Below are positions 43,165 through 53,199 of a stretch of 64,000 bases of DNA, one piece after another. Within the stretch, counting starts at the first letter, position 1. Every line of letters begins with the position of its first letter. The translations under genes and the position numbers were made by a program. The notes under the pieces are model-generated. The model did no database searches. It was not told where the DNA came from and was given only the letters and a program-made list of their open reading frames with translations. The stretch is from UBA6168 sp041392505 (GTDB lineage: Bacteria; Bacteroidota; Bacteroidia; Chitinophagales; Saprospiraceae), in NCBI GenBank assembly GCA_041392505.1, contig JAWKLX010000028.1, positions 1 to 64,000 on the forward strand, written 5' to 3'.

Positions 43165-44274
43165 TCACCGAGGCACCTCAATTTTTTTCAAAATATCTTC
43201 CACCACATCTTTTCCATCAAAGCCTTCCATTTCCTTTTCCGGCGTCAGAATAATCCGATGGTTCATAACCGGAAATGCGACAAACTGAATATCATCAGGT
43301 GTCACGAAATCCCGGCCACTCATGGCAGCGATGGCTTTCGCCGCTTTCAAAATAGCCAACGAGGCACGGGGTGAAGCGCCGAGGAATAAGTCGGCATGGT
43401 TGCGGGTTTGATGGATCACCTCGGCGATGTAATCAAGCAATTCTTCACTGATCTGCACCTGCTCCACAAGTGAGCGGCACTGGGCGATACCTTCGGGAGT
43501 AAACACGGGCTGTACTTCTTTTTTTACCGTTTGGCTGAAATCGTTTCGGAACCGGCGGAGGATGGATTTTTCTTCTTCCAGATCCGGATAGCCAACATTT
43601 ACTTTAAATAAAAAACGGTCGAGTTGGGCCTCGGGCAATTTATACGTACCCTCCTGTTCGATAGGGTTTTGCGTAGCCACCACAAAAAAAGGCGACCCCA
43701 TTTTGTGGGTTGTCCCGTCCACGGTCACCTGTTGCTCTTCCATGACCTCGAAAAGAGCGGCTTGCGTTTTGGCAGGCGCCCGGTTGATTTCATCGATCAA
43801 AACAATATTGGAAAAAATAGGACCAGCATTGAATGAAAATTCCGAGGTCTGCATGTTAAATACCGTCGAACCTACCACATCGGTCGGCATCAGATCTGGC
43901 GTAAATTGTATCCGGGAAAAATCAGCAGCTAAAGTCTGCGCCAACATTCTGGCGGTCAAAGTTTTAGCAACGCCCGGCACACCTTCGATCAGTACGTGGC
44001 CATTGCATAAAATAGCGGCAATCAACAAATCCATCATCTTTTCCTGACCGATGATGACTTTCCTCAATTCCTGTTTGATATGACCAACGGCATTAGAAAC
44101 CGGCGATAAATCAAGGCGGTTCTGCGTCCAAGCAGGCGGAGCAACGGGCATGCTTTCCGGTATTGAGTCGGCTGGTATTTCTTCCAACGGAGCATTCTGG
44201 ACTGGCTCAACAGGTTGGTCGTTTGGCTGGTTTTCTTCCGGCGTGTTGGTTGGATCGAGATGTTCGTTTGTCAT
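43165..44274 (-). CDS. MoxR-family AAA+ ATPase
   Basis: A 369-residue ATPase with a disordered Pro/Glu-rich N terminus (1-55), then Walker A 'GVPGVAKTLTARML', Walker B 'IVLIDEINRAPAKTQAALFEVMEE' (core 'VLIDEINRAPA'), sensor 1 'FVVATQNP', 'GTYKLPEAQLDRF' and the lid domain 'ASPRASLAILKAAKA'. MoxR ATPases are chaperones that usually work with VWA and DUF58 proteins encoded next door; neither follows here, the next gene being a PD40 protein. Confidence 0.93.
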   Translation of the reverse strand: MTNEHLDPTNTPEENQPNDQPVEPVQNAPLEEIPADSIPESMPVAPPAWTQNRLDLSPVSNAVGHIKQELRKVIIGQEKMMDLLIAAILCNGHVLIEGVPGVAKTLTARMLAQTLAADFSRIQFTPDLMPTDVVGSTVFNMQTSEFSFNAGPIFSNIVLIDEINRAPAKTQAALFEVMEEQQVTVDGTTHKMGSPFFVVATQNPIEQEGTYKLPEAQLDRFLFKVNVGYPDLEEEKSILRRFRNDFSQTVKKEVQPVFTPEGIAQCRSLVEQVQISEELLDYIAEVIHQTRNHADLFLGASPRASLAILKAAKAIAAMSGRDFVTPDDIQFVAFPVMNHRIILTPEKEMEGFDGKDVVEDILKKIEVPR

Positions 44275-44387
44275 GCTGGCTTGTGTAATAAATAATAGGC
44301 TTCAATACCGTTGAGCCTTTTTTCAATTTGACAAACATACGAGTAAAATAGTGATTCGTAAAACAGCAAATGTAAGTTACCTAAAAA

Positions 44388-44432
44388 GAGAAGCGTGCTT
44401 CCAAGTCGTTATGGACATTGGAAGCACGCTCC
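44388..44432 (-). terminator. Terminator of the CBS-domain gene
   Basis: AGCGTGCTTCCAA (44392-44404) pairs with TTGGAAGCACGCT (44418-44430); a T-run follows on the minus strand. Confidence 0.85.
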
Positions 44433-44506
44433 TATTTCTTATGCTTTTGAAATTGCAATTACCCTGAAGAGACTTGGCCTTCAAAGTAGTAATTTTCAAA
44501 TCAAAA

Positions 44507-44947
44507 CTAAAGGAAGGACATGACCCGTCTCATCCTGTTGCCGATGCCCAACAAGCCCTTGTTGGCAGAAGCATTATAAGCGGCCTCCACTTCATTGCGC
44601 AGTAAAACTCCCATCAGGTCTCCATCTTCATCGGTCACGGGCAGGACGTCAAACACCTTGGTATCAAAAATTTCTTTAGCCTCTTCAATGGTATTGTCGG
44701 CAGACAGCTTTACCATCTCTTTGGAAATCAGGTCTTTAGCAGAAAGGTTATAATCTTGACTGGTGAGAAACCTCATGAAAAAATCATCCCGAAGAATGAC
44801 CCCAACGAATTCAAGCCCTTTTACAACAGGCAAGAAGCGGTTCGGAAAGTGGTCGAAAATCTCGCGAATGGTCTGGATGTCGGCCATCGCTTCTACGATG
44901 GTACAATTCGTAGTCAATACTTTAGTTATGGGTGCTGTCTTCTTCAT
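44507..44947 (-). CDS. CBS-domain pair protein
   Basis: A 146-residue protein made of two CBS motifs (about 8-65: 'MADIQTIREIFDHFPNRFLPVV', core 'FLPVVKGLEFVGVILRDDFF'; and 75-130: 'NTIEEAKEIFDTKVFDVLPVTDEDGDLMG', core 'DVLPVTDEDGDLMGVL'). A Bateman module of this kind binds adenine nucleotides or similar ligands and normally regulates a partner; here it is free-standing. The N terminus lacks a membrane segment. Partner unknown. Confidence 0.82.
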   Translation of the reverse strand: MKKTAPITKVLTTNCTIVEAMADIQTIREIFDHFPNRFLPVVKGLEFVGVILRDDFFMRFLTSQDYNLSAKDLISKEMVKLSADNTIEEAKEIFDTKVFDVLPVTDEDGDLMGVLLRNEVEAAYNASANKGLLGIGNRMRRVMSFL

Positions 44948-45115
44948 TTACTCAATAGTTTAAGTTTGTGTGGAAATGGGCTATCCAAGTTGATAATAGG
45001 ATTTTGTTGTTTGGGAGTAATAAAAGGAGTGAGACCAATTCTAACGAAAAATTCTTCGGGAGGTATATGAACCAGGTTTGGAAAAAACCAATTATTGCAA
45101 AAGCAATACCAATTT

Positions 45116-45215
45116 AGTGGGCAGTTGGCAGTTCGCAGTCGGCAGTCTACAATTTGAGCGGAGCGAAATCCCGAACCTGCTTCGGGATGGCAGTTCGCAG
45201 TTCGGAATTGGAGAA
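45116..45215. repeat. GGCAGTT-type degenerate repeat in an intergenic gap
   Basis: GGCAGTTGGCAGTTCGCAGTCGGCAG-type units, then GAGCGGAGCGAAATCCCGAACCTGCTTCGGGAT, then GGCAGTTCGCAGTTCGG. The same kind of unit interrupts priA at 35527-35625. No gene is supported in 44948-45546. Confidence 0.65.
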
Positions 45216-45408
45216 AAAGCATTTTTTCCGGCCAAACTTTTGACCCGCCGCCTTGTTTCATCCTACATTCGCCATCTTGTTTTTATAGAAAGACAGTTAG
45301 CGTTACTTACCCCAATGCCTAACGTCAAAAGATTGGCTATCAAAAAACAGCTGATCCAGAATTAGGGGTGTTATGAGAAATTTTGACGCTTGTTTTTCGA
45401 CGCTGATA

Positions 45409-45489
45409 ACGCTGATTTTTATGATTTTTTATGACAAACAGCCGCCTCCGGCGGCATAAATCAATCATAACAGTCATAAAAATCAGCGT
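45409..45489. repeat. 16-bp inverted repeat upstream of nadA
   Basis: ACGCTGATTTTTATGA (45409-45424) pairs perfectly with 45474-45489; the loop contains the palindrome GCCGCCTCCGGCGGC (45441-45455). May be a repeat element or mark the nadA leader. Confidence 0.65.
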
Positions 45490-45546
45490 CAAAAAAATTC
45501 TTTTATCACCCTTAGTCCAGAATCATTAATCTTAGCAAGCATCAAC

Positions 45547-46554
45547 ATGACCGCTGAATTGACCACTGCCAAAAGAGATTTAGAAAAAATGGGCTACCTA
45601 AATTTAGAAGTAGACCCGACCCTTGACCTATTTGAAGAAATCGAAAAACTGAAAAAAGAAAAGAATGCCATCCTCTTGGCGCATTATTATCAGGATTCGG
45701 AGATTCAGGACATCGCTGACTACATCGGTGACAGCCTCGGTCTCTCGCAGATGGCGGCCAAAACAGAAGCGGATGTGATCGTCTTTGCGGGGGTGCACTT
45801 CATGGCAGAAACAGCTAAAATGCTCAGTCCCACCAAAAAGGTATTGCTCCCCGACCTAAAAGCAGGTTGTTCGTTGGCTGACTCTTGCCCCGCCCCTCTG
45901 TTCAAGAAATTTAAGGAAAAACATCCCGACCACATCGTCGTCAGTTATGTAAACACGACGGCCGAAATGAAGACGCTGACCGACATTTGCTGCACCTCCA
46001 CCAATGCCGTTCAGATCATCGAAAGCATACCCAAAGACCAACCGATCATCTTTGCGCCAGACATTAACTTAGGTCGGTATTTAGTTAAAAAAACAGGACG
46101 TGATATGGTACTGTGGAACGGTGCGTGCATGGTTCACGAGATTTTTTCCAATGAAAAAATAACCAAACTCATGCTCCGTCACCCCAAAGCTAAATTCATT
46201 GCCCATCCAGAATGCGAAGCGCATATTTTAGAAAAGGCCCACTACATCGGATCGACTACAGGCTTGCTGAATTTCACCATCAACGATGATGCGGAAGAAT
46301 TCATCGTCGCCACGGAAGCGGGCATCCTGCACCAAATGGAAAAACGCTCCCCGCACAAGACATTTATCCCTGCCCCGCCCAATAATGCGTGCGCCTGCAA
46401 CGACTGCCCGCACATGAAGCTCAACACGATGGAGAAACTCTACCTATGTATGAAATATGATATGCCAGAAGTCTCCTTGCCCGAATGGGTCATCAAGGAA
46501 GGCGTGAAAAGCATTGACCGGATGCTGGAGATATCGGCGAAGGCGGGACTTTGA
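45547..46554 (+). CDS. nadA: Quinolinate synthase A
   Basis: A 335-residue [4Fe-4S] enzyme condensing iminoaspartate with dihydroxyacetone phosphate to quinolinate, the precursor of NAD. Typical motifs: 'ILLAHYYQDSEIQDIADYIGDSLGLS' (core 'AHYYQDSEIQD'), 'FMAETAKMLSPTKKVLLPD', cluster-ligand Cys regions 'AGCSLADSCP', 'GACMVHE' and 'NACACNDCPHMKLN'. Full length. nadB/nadC are not adjacent. It converges with lon across a bidirectional terminator. Confidence 0.97.
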   Translation: MTAELTTAKRDLEKMGYLNLEVDPTLDLFEEIEKLKKEKNAILLAHYYQDSEIQDIADYIGDSLGLSQMAAKTEADVIVFAGVHFMAETAKMLSPTKKVLLPDLKAGCSLADSCPAPLFKKFKEKHPDHIVVSYVNTTAEMKTLTDICCTSTNAVQIIESIPKDQPIIFAPDINLGRYLVKKTGRDMVLWNGACMVHEIFSNEKITKLMLRHPKAKFIAHPECEAHILEKAHYIGSTTGLLNFTINDDAEEFIVATEAGILHQMEKRSPHKTFIPAPPNNACACNDCPHMKLNTMEKLYLCMKYDMPEVSLPEWVIKEGVKSIDRMLEISAKAGL

Positions 46555-46581
46555 GTAATTGAAAATTGAAAATGGATAAGT

Positions 46582-46626
46582 GAAAATGCCCTTATAACGA
46601 GTACGACGTCATAAGGGCATTTTCAA
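46582..46626. terminator. Bidirectional terminator between nadA and lon
   Basis: GAAAATGCCCTTAT (46582-46595) and ATAAGGGCATTTTC (46611-46624) form a perfect 14-bp stem with A/T runs on both sides. Confidence 0.9.
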
Positions 46627-46640
46627 TTTTCAATTTTCAA

Positions 46641-49052
46641 TTATTTTTTAAACGCAATATCCAGCACTTCCCCCATCCGATCCACGTAGTGGAACGTCAG
46701 CCCAGAGAGGAAATCCTGATTGATTTCTTCCACGTCTTTTTGGTTCTGCTGGCAGAGAATGATCTCTTTAATGCCTGCCCGTTTGGCTGCAAGAATTTTT
46801 TCCTTGATGCCGCCAACTGGTAATACTTTCCCACGCAAGGTGATTTCACCGCTCATGGCCAAAAAAGGCTTTACCCGTTTTTTGGTAAAAACGGAAGAAA
46901 GGGCAGTCAGCATGGTAATCCCTGCTGATGGTCCATCTTTGGGGATCGCACCTTCGGGTATATGAATGTGGATATCATTTTCCTCAAATAATTTCGGATC
47001 AACACCGAGCGCCTTTGCATTGGCCTTGATGTAAGTGAGGGCGGTCGAGGCCGACTCTTTCATGACAGAACCGAGGTTCCCTGTCATTTTCAAGCCACCT
47101 TTGCCTTTGTTCATGCTCGTTTCAATGAACAATATTTCCCCGCCAACTCTTGTCCACGCAAGGCCAATGGCCACCCCAGCAGGTTGTTTTTCCTTGTAAA
47201 TATCTTTGGTGAAACGTGCTGGACCGAGCATGTCTTTCAATTGCTCTGGCTTGACGTTTTTATCATACGCTTCCTCCATCGCCACATATTTAGCAACTGA
47301 ACGCATGACGCCTGCGATCTGTCGACTGAGGCTACGCACCCCCGATTCACGGGTATAGCCCTCGATCAGGTTTTTTAGCAACGTTTTACTGAGCGTCACA
47401 TCGGTCGCTTTGAGGCCATGCTCTTTTCGTTGTTCTGGAATCAAGTGGCGACGGGCGATTTCCGTTTTTTCCTCCATCGAGTAGCCATTGATATAGATGA
47501 TTTCCATCCGGTCGAGCAAGGCAGGTTGGATAGAGTTCAGCGAGTTGGCCGTAGCGATGAACATGACTTTCGAAAGGTCGTATTCCAGCTCCAAATAATT
47601 GTCGTAAAAAGTGGAATTCTGTTCAGGGTCTAGCACTTCCAATAAGGCCGAAGAAGGGTCGCCCCGGAAGCTCTTTCCGACCTTGTCTATTTCATCCAAA
47701 ATAAACACGGGATTGTTGGATCCGGCCTTTTTAATGGATTGAATGATCCGGCCCGGCATGGCGCCAATGTAGGTCTTCCGGTGTCCACGCACCTCTGATT
47801 CGTCGTGCAGGCCACCCAGTGACATACGGATAAACTTCCGCTGAATGGCATTGGCGATAGACTTCCCCAACGACGTTTTTCCAACACCCGGAGGGCCGAC
47901 CAAACAAAGGATTGGGGCTTTCATGTCACCTTTCAACTTCAGCACGGCCAAGTGCTGAATGATCCGTTCCTTTACTTTTTCCAGACCATAGTGATCTTTG
48001 TCCAACACCTTTTGCACCTTTTTCAGGTCGAAATTGTCTTCGGTATATTCCTCCCAAGGGAGCTCCAACAGCAGCTCCAGATAGTTCATCTGAATGGCAT
48101 ACTCTGCCACTTGCGGATTCATCCGGCGGAGTTTGTTGACCTCTTTGTCAAAAGTAGTCTTGGCAGCTTTGGGCCATGCTTTCACCTTGGCCCGTTCCAC
48201 CAATTTGCGCAATTCTTCTTCTTGTGGGTTTTGGCCAAGTTCCTCTTGGATGGTTTTGAGCTGTTGGCTGAGGTAATAATCGCGCTGCTGCTTTTCAATG
48301 TCGGTGCGCACCTTGCTTTCAATGCGACCTTTCAGTTCGAGCAGTTGGAGTTCATTGTCCATTTGTTCGAGCAGCGACACCGCTTTGGCGTTGAGGTCGT
48401 TCTGTTCGAGCAGGGTTTGTTTGGCAATGAGTTTTGCCCCCAAATTAGAAGCGATAAAATTGATTAGGAAGCTGGGGTTATGGATGTTGCGGATCATGAC
48501 CACCGCTTCGCTGGGAATGTGCGGGGACAACTGAATAATGTCCTTCGCCTTATCGGTAATCGTCGCAACCATCGCTTCAAACTCCATTTTTTCCGAAGGC
48601 ATCACATAGCTGAGTTCCTCTACCGAACCTTGCATAAAAGGTGTTTCGGAAACCATTTTCACCAACCTAAACCGTTTGCGCCCTTGCAAAATCGCCGTGG
48701 TGGAGCCATCGGGCATGCGGATCAATTTGATGATACGGGCCAGCGTGCCCACTTCGAAAAGATCCTCACCAGTAGGGTTTTCTATTTTAGGGTCTCTTTG
48801 GGAAAGGACGGCCACAATGCGGTGGTGGTCGTAGGCTTTTTGAATGGCCCGAATGGACTTGTCCCTCCCAACCGTGATCGGGATGACGACCCCTGGAAAA
48901 AGGACGGTATTTTTTAGCGCTAAAACGGGCAGTACTTCTGGGTAACTGTCTTGGATGTGCTGTTCATCTTCTTCCTCTATGGTGATAAGGGGCATAAATT
49001 CGCCTTCTTCATCAAAACCATCAGGAGCGAATATTTCTTCAAATAAAGGCAT
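46641..49052 (-). CDS. lon: Lon protease (endopeptidase La)
   Basis: An 803-residue ATP-dependent serine protease that degrades misfolded and regulatory proteins in the cytoplasm. N-terminal LAN domain (~40-240, 'VLPVLALKNTVLFPGVVIPI'), coiled coil, AAA+ with Walker A 'GPPGVGKTSLGKS' (~387) and Walker B 'VFILDEIDK', and a protease domain with catalytic Ser in 'PKDGPSAGITM' (~705) and Lys in 'VGGIKEKILAAKRAG' (~748). Full length. No promoter of the heat-shock type could be recognised in the 270-bp upstream gap. Confidence 0.97.
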   Translation of the reverse strand: MPLFEEIFAPDGFDEEGEFMPLITIEEEDEQHIQDSYPEVLPVLALKNTVLFPGVVIPITVGRDKSIRAIQKAYDHHRIVAVLSQRDPKIENPTGEDLFEVGTLARIIKLIRMPDGSTTAILQGRKRFRLVKMVSETPFMQGSVEELSYVMPSEKMEFEAMVATITDKAKDIIQLSPHIPSEAVVMIRNIHNPSFLINFIASNLGAKLIAKQTLLEQNDLNAKAVSLLEQMDNELQLLELKGRIESKVRTDIEKQQRDYYLSQQLKTIQEELGQNPQEEELRKLVERAKVKAWPKAAKTTFDKEVNKLRRMNPQVAEYAIQMNYLELLLELPWEEYTEDNFDLKKVQKVLDKDHYGLEKVKERIIQHLAVLKLKGDMKAPILCLVGPPGVGKTSLGKSIANAIQRKFIRMSLGGLHDESEVRGHRKTYIGAMPGRIIQSIKKAGSNNPVFILDEIDKVGKSFRGDPSSALLEVLDPEQNSTFYDNYLELEYDLSKVMFIATANSLNSIQPALLDRMEIIYINGYSMEEKTEIARRHLIPEQRKEHGLKATDVTLSKTLLKNLIEGYTRESGVRSLSRQIAGVMRSVAKYVAMEEAYDKNVKPEQLKDMLGPARFTKDIYKEKQPAGVAIGLAWTRVGGEILFIETSMNKGKGGLKMTGNLGSVMKESASTALTYIKANAKALGVDPKLFEENDIHIHIPEGAIPKDGPSAGITMLTALSSVFTKKRVKPFLAMSGEITLRGKVLPVGGIKEKILAAKRAGIKEIILCQQNQKDVEEINQDFLSGLTFHYVDRMGEVLDIAFKK

Positions 49053-49322
49053 GTAATATTTTTGTTCGATAGTTCGGCGGTCTTTAGTTCGACCTTCCCA
49101 ACTTCACTACGATTTTGTAAAAATTAAATCCGCCATTATGGCAGTGAAATGCTTCGTTCAGCAATCTATGCTGGGGGTCAACATTTATGCCATCGGACAC
49201 AGGAGCATCTCCTTGCAAAATTTGGCATAAAATAAAGCAAAATGCGTGAGAAGTTGTCGCAATATGGCCATTAAAACGACAATTAGACAGTTAGGAAACT
49301 TTCCGAAAGGCAAAGGCCCGAT

Positions 49323-50213
49323 TCAGCTCATCAGCAAATACATCAAATTCAAAACCACTGTAAAAACGGGCAGAAACAACACCCAAGCTTTTACGCCGCC
49401 CAACGATTCCATATTGCCCTCTTCATTGATATTGGGGACATTTTGCACTGCATCATAGACCAAATTAAAGGTGGGCTGGTAACGGTCAAAAAGAACAATT
49501 TCTGTTTCTTCATCTTCCACTTTGTCCGTTTCGTGGGTGCGGCAATTGGCTAAATACTTTATCTCTTCGTATTCAAACTCAAAGCTGTAACGGAACTCTG
49601 GCATCACCGTCCCGCCCCTCCGAATTGTTTCTCCGGTCGCATATTTGTTCACTAATTTCCCACGTGTAAAATCACCTATTTTCAACAAACGGATAATCCG
49701 CAAGTTACCTTTAACAGGCAACAACAACAGCAAAAAACCGAACAGCGGAATCACCAAAAACCAATCTGATTTGGAGGAAAATTCATTTCGCCGCAATCCA
49801 GTAATATAGTTTTTGTGAGGGTTAGCCGAGTCATAAAGAATGAAAACGGTCTGATGCGCATCGAATTTTTTTCCTACTGAAAAACTCTCGCCCAAATAGC
49901 GTTGCCCATCCAATCCAAAAGAATGGCTGTACTTCCAAATCCGCTGATTTCCCTCTACCGAATTGGTCGAATCGGCAGCAATGATAAAGCCCGCCTTCGA
50001 CTGCCAATGAATTCCCCTTTCTTCTACCATTAACCTAGCCTCCGAATTCACCGCCACGGTCCAGAAAAACAATGACCCCATCGCTACCAACAACCACCCT
50101 ACTTGGCTGGCCATGTCCCCAAACAACAAAATAGCTTGCGTCACCACATCAAGCCGCCGGGGAGGCAGCTCTTTTAAATAGCGGGAAGGTATTTGTTGTG
50201 GTAGTTGACTCAT
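49323..50213 (-). CDS. DUF3592-like membrane protein
   Basis: A 296-residue protein with three hydrophobic segments (about 38-58, 153-175 and 272-294). Between them lies a beta-rich region resembling DUF3592: 'GKLVNKYATGETIRRGG', 'PEFRYSFEFEYEEIKYLAN' and 'VLFDRYQPTFNLVYDAV'. Function of this domain is unknown; the layout suggests both soluble parts on one side of the membrane. Divergent from the TonB receptor gene, 82 bp between starts. Confidence 0.7.
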   Translation of the reverse strand: MSQLPQQIPSRYLKELPPRRLDVVTQAILLFGDMASQVGWLLVAMGSLFFWTVAVNSEARLMVEERGIHWQSKAGFIIAADSTNSVEGNQRIWKYSHSFGLDGQRYLGESFSVGKKFDAHQTVFILYDSANPHKNYITGLRRNEFSSKSDWFLVIPLFGFLLLLLPVKGNLRIIRLLKIGDFTRGKLVNKYATGETIRRGGTVMPEFRYSFEFEYEEIKYLANCRTHETDKVEDEETEIVLFDRYQPTFNLVYDAVQNVPNINEEGNMESLGGVKAWVLFLPVFTVVLNLMYLLMS

Positions 50214-50295
50214 TACTTTTGTAGAAGAAGTCGGCAGTCAGAGGCCAGAGATCAGATTTTGCCGAGACCTGACGGCCAATTTTTATTGAAAAACT

Positions 50296-52638
50296 ATGAA
50301 AAAAATCTTTCCATTTTTATTGGCAAATGTAATGCTTTCCCTGATTGCATTTTCACAAACACAGACCATCAGGGGTACGGTATCTGATAAAGGCAGCGGC
50401 CTCCCTTTGGCGGGCGCTTTTGTATACATCAAACAGTCGGACACCCTGACCATCATTTCCGCCTCGACGGATTCGTTGGGCCGCTATCGGCTGGAAAACG
50501 CCCCTATCGGACGGCAAACTTTGGAAGCCCGTTTTTTGGGTTACGAAACGGTAGTCCTTCCGGGGCTATTGATCGAAACGGGCAAAGAATTCATTCAAAA
50601 CATACAGCTGCAAGAAAAACCGGAGTCTTTGGCGGAAATCGTTGTAACGGCCCGGGGTGAAAATACTATCCCGCACCCGTTGAGCAATTACACGTTAAAG
50701 GTGCAAGAGCAATTCCGCTATCCGACCACCTATTATGACCCGGCCCGGCTGGCCATGTCGCTGCCCGGTGTGGTAGCCGTGGATGACCAAGCCAACAATA
50801 TTTCCGTCCGTGGCAACTCCCCCGCAACCCTTCGTTGGCGACTGGAAGACGTGGAAATCGTAAACCCCAACCATGCTGCCAATGCGGGTACGTTCAGCGA
50901 CCGCCCCACGGCTGCGGGCGGTGGCATCAATATTCTCAGTGCGCAATTGCTTGGTACTTCCAGCTTTCTCACGGGAGCTTATCCTGCTGGCTACGGCAAT
51001 GCGCTCGGCGGCATCATGGACATGCACTTTCGGAATGGGAACGATGAGCAGCATGAATTTACCGCACAGGCAAGCCTGATTGGTTTGGAAGCAGCTGCGG
51101 AAGGGCCGTTATCCGGCCGACAGAGAGGTTCTTACTTAATAAATTATCGCTATTCTTTTGCCGGCATTTTGACCGCAGCGGGGGTCGATTTTGGGGGCGA
51201 GGAAATAACGTTTCAGGATTTATCTTTTCACTTAAATTTCCCCGTTTCAAATAATACGGAAATAGGCTTTTTTGGCATCGGCGGGTTGAATAAAAATATT
51301 TTTAAATCGCCTTTGGATGAAAATAAAATAGAAGAGGAAAAAGACCTTTTTAATATTGACTTTAAATCTAAAATGGGCGCAGCGGGCGTGACTTTAAAAA
51401 AATCATTCAGTAAAAAAATTAAATTAAATGCCTCCGTTGTTTATTCAGGGTTGGAACACAAACGGACAGCGGAAAAAGTGGTCGGTACCCCACAGCCAAC
51501 CCGCTGGACTGATGATGATATTAATGAAAGTAAATTAGCCCTTTATGGAAAAATATCTTACAAAAAAAATGCTCGCACTGGATGGGGAATCGGCATGAAC
51601 GCAACCAAAGAGCAATCAGGTTTTAATACTTTTTTTACCGATAATTTTGGCAGCTCTGAATATGGTGGGGAAATAAATGGTTGGTTGTTGCAGCCCTTTT
51701 TAAATACATATATTTATGTCACTCCAAAATTAAAATTAAACGCTGGTCTGCACGGGCATTATTTCGATTTTTCCCCTGACCATTTTTTATTGGCGCCACG
51801 TGCTGATTTGTCATTTAATCCAAATAATAAACAACAAATTAGTTTGGCTTTCGGCTGGTATGCGCAGACGCAACAACCACAAACTTATTTCGCTAATATA
51901 GAGTCAGGGAAAAATATTGGCCCAACTAAATCACAGCAGGTCGCCGCTTCTTTTCAACACCGATTTGATCGAGGTCTATTTTTTAAAACAGAAATTTATC
52001 ACCAATATTTATATGATGTTCCTGTATCGGCAATTAACGGTGGAACTTATTCCATCTTAAATAATATTGAGACTTACCGCCCTTTGCAAGATACGCTGAC
52101 GGCCACCGGAAAGGGCCGCAATTATGGTCTTGACATTTTATTGGAACGCCCCATTTTAAAAAATTCATTTGCCCGGCTGGGCGCATCATTATATCGTTCT
52201 CTTTACACCGATAATGAAGGATTGGAACGGCCTACCCGCTTTGATGGACGCTATTTAATTAATGCTACATCAGGCCGGGAAAAAACAAAAAAGAAAAAAA
52301 ACAAAACGGTAATTAAAGGCTACAGTATCCGATATTCATTTTATGGTGGTTTTCGCCAGACACCTGTGGATATTGGCATTTCCAGACAATTGGGTTATAC
52401 TGTTTTTGAAGAAAGACGGGTTAATGAAAAAAAATTAAAAGATTTTCACCGTATTGATGTGCGCTTTTATTGGAAATGGAATAAGCCAAAAAGAAGCACC
52501 ACTTTTTCCATTGACATCCAAAATGTGTTCAACCGAAAAAATGAGGCTTATGAATATTTCGACCAAGTATTTGATCGGGTGCGGACAAAAAATCAATTAG
52601 GGATGATACCATTAATGGCTTACCGGGTGGAGTTTTAA
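50296..52638 (+). CDS. TonB-dependent receptor with carboxypeptidase-regulatory-like domain
   Basis: A 780-residue outer-membrane protein. Signal peptide 1-20 ('FLLANVMLSLIAFSQ'); a CarboxypepD_reg-like domain at ~24-105 ('IRGTVSDKGSGLPLAGAFVYIK'); a plug domain at ~125-235 ('DDQANNISVRGNSPATLRWRLEDVEI', core 'ISVRGNSPATLRW'); then beta-barrel strands to the C-terminal 'AYRVEF' with final Phe. It imports a ligand using TonB energy. No SusD partner follows, so it is not a typical polysaccharide locus; substrate unknown. Silent-site composition shifts from GC-rich to AT-rich near 51200. Confidence 0.9.
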   Translation: MKKIFPFLLANVMLSLIAFSQTQTIRGTVSDKGSGLPLAGAFVYIKQSDTLTIISASTDSLGRYRLENAPIGRQTLEARFLGYETVVLPGLLIETGKEFIQNIQLQEKPESLAEIVVTARGENTIPHPLSNYTLKVQEQFRYPTTYYDPARLAMSLPGVVAVDDQANNISVRGNSPATLRWRLEDVEIVNPNHAANAGTFSDRPTAAGGGINILSAQLLGTSSFLTGAYPAGYGNALGGIMDMHFRNGNDEQHEFTAQASLIGLEAAAEGPLSGRQRGSYLINYRYSFAGILTAAGVDFGGEEITFQDLSFHLNFPVSNNTEIGFFGIGGLNKNIFKSPLDENKIEEEKDLFNIDFKSKMGAAGVTLKKSFSKKIKLNASVVYSGLEHKRTAEKVVGTPQPTRWTDDDINESKLALYGKISYKKNARTGWGIGMNATKEQSGFNTFFTDNFGSSEYGGEINGWLLQPFLNTYIYVTPKLKLNAGLHGHYFDFSPDHFLLAPRADLSFNPNNKQQISLAFGWYAQTQQPQTYFANIESGKNIGPTKSQQVAASFQHRFDRGLFFKTEIYHQYLYDVPVSAINGGTYSILNNIETYRPLQDTLTATGKGRNYGLDILLERPILKNSFARLGASLYRSLYTDNEGLERPTRFDGRYLINATSGREKTKKKKNKTVIKGYSIRYSFYGGFRQTPVDIGISRQLGYTVFEERRVNEKKLKDFHRIDVRFYWKWNKPKRSTTFSIDIQNVFNRKNEAYEYFDQVFDRVRTKNQLGMIPLMAYRVEF

Positions 52639-52854
52639 GTAGCTGTGTCGCTGTTGGCTTGTTTGCCGCATTTGTTTTTCTGAGAAAATAATTGGCTAAT
52701 AAAGGGCCGAACTTATTCCGCCATGCATAAAAAAAGTCGGATTGGATTCCGTCTTACCAAGTTTTGAGATTGGGCAAGGGGGTTGGCACTTGACTGCCCC
52801 TCCCCTTTTTTGTGGGGCAGTCTTAGTCCCGCAAATTGAAAATTAATAATTCGA

Positions 52855-53005
52855 ACAAAACTCAACCTTTTTTCATGCGGGCCGAATGATTGTTCAAGCT
52901 TTTGCCATCTATCTGCTCGGCCCTCCAAAGGTTTTAAGGGGCGGCGTCGTTCCGAAGTGAATTCGGGACAGGCATTCGGGAAGCACCTCCGCATTTTATT
53001 AATTT
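52855..53005. repeat. Degenerate relative of the structured intergenic repeat
   Basis: GCGGGCCGAA...CTGCTCGGCCC, AAGGTTTTAAGGGGC, CCGAAGTGAATTCGGGACAGGC and the end CCGCATTTTATTA follow the same order as the elements at 39030 and 61987 but the long hairpin is missing. The rest of the 52639-53199 gap holds no gene. Confidence 0.55.
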
Positions 53006-53199
53006 TCAATTTGCTACCCTAAACCTACCCATCAGATACTATCCTCTATTGCCATTGACGATCTAAAGACACAATCGCAATTTGGCCTCCTCCTGGTTGC
53101 CGAATAAGCCAATCTTTTTTCTTTTCTTGTGCGTCCAATGAAAATGGCACCCTACGAGATTGGCCTACGATTCTTTACCAGCACCTAAGACGGATAATT

